Shown: positions 57,935 through 64,000 of the stretch, in pieces
Position numbering within the stretch: the stretch's first letter is position 1
Layout of the letters: every line of letters starts with the position of its first letter
Assembly: GCF_910592395.1 (NCBI RefSeq)
Contig: NC_088321.1
Location: 1,364,001-1,428,000, forward strand
Direction: 5' to 3'
Origin: Lineus longissimus
Taxonomy: Eukaryota > Nemertea > Pilidiophora > Heteronemertea > Lineidae
DNA: 64,000 nucleotides
Made by a program: the position numbers and the translations under genes
Notes under the pieces: model-generated
The model's database searches: none
Told to the model about the DNA's origin: nothing
What the model saw: only the letters and a program-made list of their open reading frames with translations

Positions 57935-59221
57935 TATACATCCCCTGGTGATTTTTCAGGTGATGAAAAATCCCTAAAGTTTTTTTAGCCTTTGAAAACC
58001 TCAAATGGTTCTTCATATTTCTGAAAGCCTCTATAGAGAGCTACTTTATGTTGGCTGAAAAAGCCTGAACGTTTTTAAGAAGCTCAAAGACCTCAATTAA
58101 GGAGTGTTTTTACGAAATAACTGAAACATCTGCGTAACATTGTAGCCAATACGCCCCCTCGCGGTGACTTGTGGTATTATTCTAAACTTTCATCAGCTAA
58201 GAATCTCCCAATGAGAGGACGCGCTTCATTTGCCTCTTAAACCGGAAGAGACCAAGCGGAAGAGACCAAATGTAAGCTAAGCCTAAGTTAGAGCTTACAA
58301 ATCTGGGGCAGAGTCAGTACACGGTGTCAGTATCACTTAGCAACCGTTACCAATGGCGATGCTAGGAGATTGATCAACAAACTCACGATCAGGAGTGCTT
58401 CTCACACATCGGGAAAGTGCAGATAGTACAAACGTAAACCTCATATAAAACTAGATATTTTGCTCGGAAGCTCTCAGGTGTAATAATATTGTAACGTGTA
58501 GGTCAGTTTTTTCAAAACAAACTTTACCACGAAAGTTTAGTTAGCTCAATTTGAAGAGCTTCAAGTTACCTCCATCATTAATTTGATAATATCTAACGGA
58601 GTATGGTAATTAAGAGTAAAATTTACAGACGACGACTTCGTAAGGTAAGCATTAAACTGTATAATAGAACGGAATATGAATCGAAAAAAATAGAATTCTA
58701 TTGCAAAACAAAATGATTGACGGAATCAGTCTTTCTAAAATAAGGGGGGGGGTCTACATGGAACGAGACTTGGGGACGGACGTAGTAAAACTAATACCAT
58801 TCGACCCCTTATCGTTGTATTGGAAGATCAGTCCGCGTCGCTACCACCTGACCTGACGCATGCGACGAGATCGCGCAGGTGGCATAGTGAATTAGCCAAA
58901 GTAGTTCTCCTCAAATTGATCTTAATTTTGAGTTTTGTGACGCCTTTTCTCAGTATATCGTATTCATACAATTCAGTAAGTTGATAACGAATGTTTGGAG
59001 CTGATTTTAAACTTAGTCTTTTTGAAAAAGATATTTGGATCGGAATTTGATAGTGTTTGGCGCCATTGACGTCATAGAATGCGGCTTCGGTCTAAAGTTT
59101 GGTGGATACCCTTCAGGAATCGAATCAGAGTTGCGCGTAAGACTTAGTTATCAAAGCCATCATTTAGTGGCCTATAAATACTGCTGTGGTTAAAAAGTGA
59201 CATAAGTAATTGAATTTGAAT
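57935..59221. other. Non-coding, hairpin-repeat relic
   Basis: 57945-58090 is GAAAAA/TTTTTC-rich like 1381-1446. Nothing else recognised. Confidence 0.4.
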
Positions 59222-59420
59222 ATTTCCCATTTCGTAAATGCGCACTAAATGTCAATTTCAGTTTTGCAAATACATTTACTATCAACACCAAGTTTCAGTA
59301 AATTCGTATGCATAGTAACGGCACTGCGGCATTGTGCATAACTGCATTTCTATTTTCCTGGACCGCCTGTAATTACGAACGGTGTAACCCTTTAGGTACA
59401 AATGGTTAAAAGTCGAGCAG
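59222..59420 (+). repeat. Dispersed repeat (GGCATTGTGTATAACTGCAT), copy 2
   Basis: ACACCAAGTTTCAGTAAATT, CGTATGCATAGTAAC, GCGGCATTGTGCATAACTGC and TTTCTATTTTCCTGG. Closest to copy 3. Confidence 0.75.
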
Positions 59421-60481
59421 AAATAAACATCATAAATATCTATTAAGTAGCAGGAAATTCGCAATTACATTGTTCGACACCTGTTCAACACCTTGATGAA
59501 AAAAACCAAGCAGAGCTGCCTCATGAATATAACTTAAAGACCTAGCTGTACAGGTAGAATTAGAGAGATCGTGACCTTATACAAATCAAAAGAAGTAAGA
59601 CATGAGACAGGTTCCGCAATCTTACAAGTATTTCATCGATGTCGACTTTTGAAGAATTCCGCGACTCCTCAAAGCTACATCACCCCACTTATAGATTTAA
59701 AGCCATTTTCCTTCAGACATCAACTGCCATAAATTGTTCCCAGTATCTCACTCGCACCTAACTTTTCTAGGGCAGGAAGACCTCAACCAGAGCATCAATC
59801 CATAGACGACCACGATAATTTCAGGGTTTGGGGTTCTGGAATTTTTTTTTGGGGGGGGGTTGTTTTTGTCTTAATTTCACGCGCCCGCCACGTTTCTGGT
59901 CTTAGCGTGTTAACGTGATCCCCATCCACGCCGGTGGACATATCAGGCTCAAATTTCATGAGGATGTTTAGTAGAAACATCTGTACATGTATTACGTGAT
60001 ACCAGAGGAACTACGTTAGGATATCAGAGATAGCAACCAAACTGGACAGTGAGACCGCGCATTGATTTCTTAGAATGCTCATACTTTCCTATGCGTGCGA
60101 TCCAGTTTCGACGCACATGATAGATGTGAGAGACCCCTATTGGCGACCTCGTGTAACCTTATCTTGCCTACCTAGCTGGCGGCTATAGAGTCTCTTTAAA
60201 CCTGCCTCGATACATCGATGGTAAAAACAAATGCCTTGAATGACCCAGTAGTTGCACTTTAACATGGTTAGCGGGTTTTTTCGCGAGTCAATTGATGTAA
60301 AAATTAGTTTACACCTGTTTCCACCGAGGTACCTACGTTTTTTAGAAGATTGCCCAACTAAGCCAATAATTCATACTCTTATAGGTTACAGACCGACGGA
60401 AGATCTATCTCAATTTGCTAGAGGAAACCTGTAGCGAAACGCTTATAAAAATGGGGTGTTTTGAACGGCCCGGTTAAAACC
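59421..60481. other. Non-coding, nothing recognised
   Basis: A T/G homopolymer junction lies at about 59841-59861. No gene supported. Confidence 0.4.
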
Positions 60482-60672
60482 TAAAGCCCGCAGCACACTA
60501 GGCGCCAACTTTGGCGACAAGAAGCGTTCAGCTGACGCCTCTCGACGCCGAAGTTGGCGGCCAGTGGATCCCGGTCAGAGCACACCTACCCAGAATCGGC
60601 GTCCAGTAGCGTCTCTTGCGGCAAAAAACGTTTGTGAACGCCGAAGTTGGCGGCTAGTGTGCTACGGGCTTA
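60482..60672. mobile_element. 191-bp inverted-repeat element, internally deleted form
   Basis: Same ends as 47887-48331 (TAAAGCCCGCAGCACACTAG; TAGTGTGCTACGGGCTTA). The left 120 and right 65 bases match the long form closely, while the middle 255 bases are missing. The two copies show the usual long-to-short path of a non-autonomous DNA transposon. Confidence 0.9.
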
Positions 60673-60825
60673 AGGCGGGAATATGCTTCCATTGATGAAT
60701 CAATGTAGCAGTTTCGAATTCCCCTCTGGTAGTTACGTAGCAATGAACTGCATAAGAAGTAATCACCAATTTTAGTTCACTACGTTCAGTTGGCCTACTA
60801 AAGACTGTGCACCATGTATATGGCA

Positions 60826-60943
60826 CGGCTTAACCCGCCGGCCATGAGGGAATTCCTTTATGGCCCAGTGGTTGGCCCCAGAGTGGAAGTTAAGCAACGT
60901 TGAGCGCGGTCAACCTTTGGATCGGTGACCGGCGCGTACAATA
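60826..60943 (+). ncRNA. 5S-rRNA-like sequence (pseudogene or SINE3-type head)
   Basis: GTGGAAGTTAAGCAACGTTG corresponds to the box A region of animal 5S rRNA (GGAAGCTAAGCA..), and TTTGGATCGGTGACCG corresponds to the intermediate element/box C region (TTGGATGGGAGACCG). The spacing between the two is as in 5S. The 5' half is diverged and the 3' stem is not restored, so it is not a normal 5S gene. A 5S-derived SINE or a pseudogene are the options. No second copy was found in the window to decide. Confidence 0.6.
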
Positions 60944-61575
60944 CACCCAACGGACGTGTTTTGGCAAAATGAAAACCCAAAATGTTTTTTATTGTGAAAA
61001 ACTTCTAAGGACGTTACACTTTGTTGATCAGAAAAAAACTCTACGGGGTACGTTTCTGCTGAAAAACCAGAAAATGTTTCTTGGAAGCTAAAAAACATTT
61101 ATTTCTATGAGTGTAGTCGAGAATGCTTATGTACACCTTCATGCATTTCTTTCACATACTGGGGCAAATAGGTCTTCGTATGATACCCGACTTAAAGGCT
61201 CATCGCCTCTCAGGCATATACATAGGCCTACATTCCATTTTTTCTACCAACAGAACCTGTTGGCAAAAGTAAAGACATTTCTTCGAAAGTGAAGTAAGAA
61301 TATTTTCTTTGTACGCACTCGTAGGAGCCTTTTTATGACTTTGTTAATGGTTTCTTTAACTTTTTCCTGATTTATCTGACAAAAGGCCGATATTATCCGA
61401 CTTTTCCTTAAAGGTTGGATTTCTAGAAAACCGGTGGACAATACCAGGCCGTCCCAATATCAAAGGCTGAATAGGGTTAATGAGTGACCTATATAATTGA
61501 ATGAGCTAATTCGTATTCACACTTTAGGGTCACTCGGGCTGTACACCTCATTCACCCCAAGCCTATCCGTCAGAA
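60944..61575. other. Non-coding, hairpin-repeat relic
   Basis: 60960-61095 is GAAAAAC-rich and resembles the hairpin family at 1381-1446. It could be the body of a 5S-headed element. Confidence 0.4.
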
Positions 61576-61627
61576 TACATTTGGGCCGGACACTTTTTCC
61601 AGGGGGACATTTGCTACGTCTACACCG
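61576..61627 (-). mobile_element. End fragment of a CCGGTGTAGA MITE
   Basis: On the minus strand it begins CCGGTGTAGACGTAGCAAAT and continues GTCCCCCTGGAAAAAGTGTC, then CGGCCC, as in 8720-8890. The other end is missing. Confidence 0.8.
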
Positions 61628-61649
61628 GGCCGGTTCGAATCTGAGGATT

Positions 61650-62165
61650 GGAACCTCAGTAGCATAATAGCATACCGGTAGTACTGCTGGTTACACGCAA
61701 TAGGGCCTGGGTACGGTCCCGGTGACCAACCCATGATTGTATTTCTGGATGAACCGGCGTGGCTTTCAAGGAACTAAAATTCCTGGCTCTTCACAACAAA
61801 GTTTGAGGCTCTGAGTCGAGGAGCCTCGAAGCCTGGTGGTTAACACTGCTGGCTACCACGCAATAGGGCCCGGGTTCGGTCCCGGTGGACAACCCATGAT
61901 TGTATTTCTGGATGAACCGGCGTGGCTTTCAAGGAACTAAAATTCCTGGCTCTTCACAACAAATTTGAGGCTCTGAGTCGAGGAGCCTCGAAGCCTGGTG
62001 GTTAACACTGCTGGCTACCACGCAATAGGGCCCGGGGTGCTGGTTGATGACTGATTGCTACCACGCAATAGGGCCGGGTTCGATCCCGGTTGACAACCCA
62101 TGACTGTATTTCTGGATGAACCGGCGTGGCTTTCAAGGATTCATAATTCCCGGCCGTTCACAATT
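61650..62165 (+). mobile_element. Head-to-tail trimer of a tRNA-derived SINE (family 3)
   Basis: Units share an A box (TGGTGGTTAACACTGCTGG), a B box (GGGTTCGGTCCCGG) and a body (CCCATGATTGTATTTCTGGA, ACCGGCGTGGCTTTCAAGGA, AATTCCTGGCTCTTCACAA). The body word CAACCCATGA starts at 61727, 61890 and 62094, so the spacing is 163 and 204. The extra 41 bases in the last step come from a partial tRNA-like head. The middle unit has both boxes intact. Confidence 0.85.
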
Positions 62166-62455
62166 TCGATGGTCTATCTGGTGAGACAAAAAACTGTCTA
62201 CCCTTGAACTTGGTTGCCTGTGCCAGGGTCACAGGCACGTGAAATTAAGAGTTCAATAGCCCTTAGCCATATTGAGCTGTTAATTTCACGTACCTGTGCA
62301 AAAGATGCATATTCCTGTCAATGTCGATGTACCTTTTCCAGGGCAAAAGGTCAATAGAGTTTTACAGGTTGCTAACCATTACTGCCCAGCTGCAGCTAAA
62401 TACTCAACATAAACAATGGGAGAACGTTAAAGGCATACACCCTTCATTGAATAAT
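62166..62455. other. Non-coding, nothing recognised
   Basis: 62225-62300 has an imperfect inverted repeat around CAGGCACGTGAAATTA and TAATTTCACGTACCTG (62232-62247 and 62280-62295). Confidence 0.5.
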
Positions 62456-62690
62456 TTGTAAAATTGAATTTGAAATGTTGAAATTGAGTGAACACGTTCC
62501 AAATAGAAATTTCAACAATGCGATCTTGTGGACAGATATATAAATACTATTAATACCAAGTTTCAGCGAATTCGCATGCACAATAAGTGCACCACGGCAT
62601 TGTGTTTAACTGCACTTCTATTTTCCTGGCCCACCAGTAATTGCGAACGGCAAACTCTTTAACCGTTGGCTACAAATAGTACTTATAGAT
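62456..62690 (+). repeat. Dispersed repeat (GGCATTGTGTATAACTGCAT), copy 3
   Basis: ATACCAAGTTTCAGCGAATT, CGCATGCACAATAAG, CCACGGCATTGTGTTTAACT and TTTCTATTTTCCTGG, followed by TTGCGAACGG, as in copy 2. Confidence 0.75.
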
Positions 62691-63830
62691 ACTAACACCT
62701 TGTGTGTTAGTGCATGGGGATGGGGCCTCCGGCTACTTGTATACCTGTATAGAGTGTCAAAATAACAATGGAAAATAAATGATAATAATCCGTTTTTACT
62801 TCTCCTGAAAACCTACAATATCTTTTGGCTTCGGTTGACACTGCCTGTACGCAAAAATGTTCCTCCCACCTTGAAGGAGGAATACTCCCTGGTGAAAATC
62901 ACCTCAAAGTGCAGAGCGAATGCTGAAATTTACATTTTAATATGGGCATGTTTTTTTAACACCCTGTACATTTTTGCATACAAGTGAAAGGAAACATATG
63001 CTACGATGTGCAATCACAAGTACATGTATTCACCTGTCTGCGATATTGTTTCGAGTTGATATGTGCATCAAATGATACACTTATTTACTATTTCTAACCA
63101 TGTTGCAAAGAGCAGGTAGGTCGACATGTAGGCTAGCAAGGGGTATCTCTGCCCAGGTGCCTTCTTCTCCTGCCCTGCCGTAAGGTCACGTGACCCCGAC
63201 CCCGATCACGAGGTCCAAATATGGCGTCCTAGTTGATAGAGAAATCAAGCCGCGCACATATCTCGACTGGTGCCAAAACGTATCGGATTTAGCCACGAGA
63301 GTGTTTACCTGTAACATTAGCCTGTACTTGTAGCTGCATTGGAACTATGTAACATACACTGGGGCGAGTTGATGTAACTTTATACATATTAATTCAGCAG
63401 GTGGCGTGTTGATAGATATGTCTGGGATCGCCTGTTTGGAGCATGTGAGGCGTCTGCTTGGAGCATGGCGGACAGGCCTGAGGGGATAAGGGACATGTAC
63501 CCGCCAATGCCTATGAAGCACTGTGCATACGGTCTATACTGATAAGACTGGCTACTCAGCGAAACATTTATCTAGAACTGTAGTCCTGGCCGACAAAATA
63601 AACACAAACCTAACTAATGTAAAGCTTTCGATACACCCTAACGGACTGAACTAAAAAAACATCTGCCTAATAAACGCAACGCATCACTTTTGAAACACCC
63701 TGTACACTGACCTTATCAAAATCGCGTCATTGTTACCAGTCTTTTGTTATCAAAGGCGCCGTCACGAACTCCACCGCCTGGCTCTAGTCTAGTGGTATAA
63801 ATCAATACAACGCGGCCCGTTCATTCAGCC
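62691..63830. other. Non-coding, nothing recognised
   Basis: No gene supported before the tRNA. Confidence 0.4.
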
Positions 63831-63903
63831 GCCTCGTTAGCGCAGTAGGCAGCGCGTCAGTCTCATAATCTGAAGGTCGACAGTTCGATCCTGTCACGGG
63901 GCA
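63831..63903 (+). tRNA. tRNA-Met (elongator), anticodon CAT
   Basis: The 73-base sequence folds as a complete tRNA. The acceptor stem GCCTCGT/ACGGGGC has one T-G pair and discriminator A. The D arm has AGCGCAGTAGGCAGCGC, the anticodon loop is CTCATAA, and the T arm GACAG/CTGTC closes on TTCGATC. The T-T at the base of the anticodon loop is, as I recall, also normal in animal elongator tRNA-Met. It lacks the features of initiator tRNA. Boxes A and B are intact. It is not followed by a SINE body, which supports a real gene rather than a SINE head. CCA is not encoded, as usual in nuclear genes. Confidence 0.95.
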
Positions 63904-63927
63904 CGCAAGGTGCAAAGCGCGGCTTCA

Positions 63928-63932
63928 TTTTT
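63928..63932 (+). terminator. RNA polymerase III T-run terminator
   Basis: TTTTT begins 25 bases after the tRNA, and further T-runs follow (63935-63941 and beyond). Confidence 0.8.
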
Positions 63933-64000
63933 ACTTTTTTTATTTTTATTTTTACTTTTTTTTGTTATCTTGGCGATTTTTTCTTTCACTTTTTAGTACT

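Overview
This is a window of eukaryotic, animal nuclear DNA. It is gene-poor, introns and long non-coding tracts dominate, and no open frame exceeds about 200 codons; the longest ones lie in tandem repeats. The repeat content is typical of a marine invertebrate: L2/CR1-type LINE tails, tRNA-derived SINEs, a 5S-rRNA-like sequence, TA-flanked pogo/Tigger-like MITEs, other inverted-repeat MITEs, long C-homopolymers and many minisatellites. An invertebrate deuterostome or a lophotrochozoan would fit. I cannot fix the species from sequence alone.

Two genes are supported with confidence. At 63831-63903 there is an intact tRNA-Met (elongator, anticodon CAT) with A and B boxes and a T-run terminator. 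At 52282-52339 there is the first coding exon of an EF-hand protein of the sarcoplasmic calcium-binding protein/calexcitin family, with a CCAAT/CRE promoter upstream and a strong splice donor; its remaining exons were not found in the 11.7 kb downstream. Two weaker gene-start candidates are a TATA promoter with a short first exon near 15.0-15.26 kb and a well-bounded exon-like segment at 22119-22245 beside a CRE palindrome.

Layout: 0-13.9 kb is a mosaic of transposons (a nested insertion at 77-652, a 1.57-kb element with 255-bp inverted repeats at 2737-4308, 175-bp MITEs, a poly(A) retrocopy and two LINE tails). 14-22.6 kb is the least repetitive part and holds the two weak gene-start candidates and a (TTCTAG)-type minisatellite. 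22.8-23.8 kb is a tandem array carrying paired cAMP-response-element palindromes. 24-36 kb holds LINE fragments and diffuse dispersed repeats. 37.7-40.8 kb is a satellite of about thirty 98-bp units that visibly grew inside a dispersed element whose single-copy versions also lie in this window. 41.5-42.5 kb is two related ATGG-palindrome satellites. 43-51.2 kb carries pogo-like MITEs, two of them internally expanded, and further minisatellites. 52-64 kb holds the EF-hand gene start, its likely first intron, more repeats, a SINE trimer and the tRNA.

The genes show no operon-like cooperation. The main biology of the window is repeat turnover: nested insertion, internal deletion, and birth of tandem arrays from dispersed elements.
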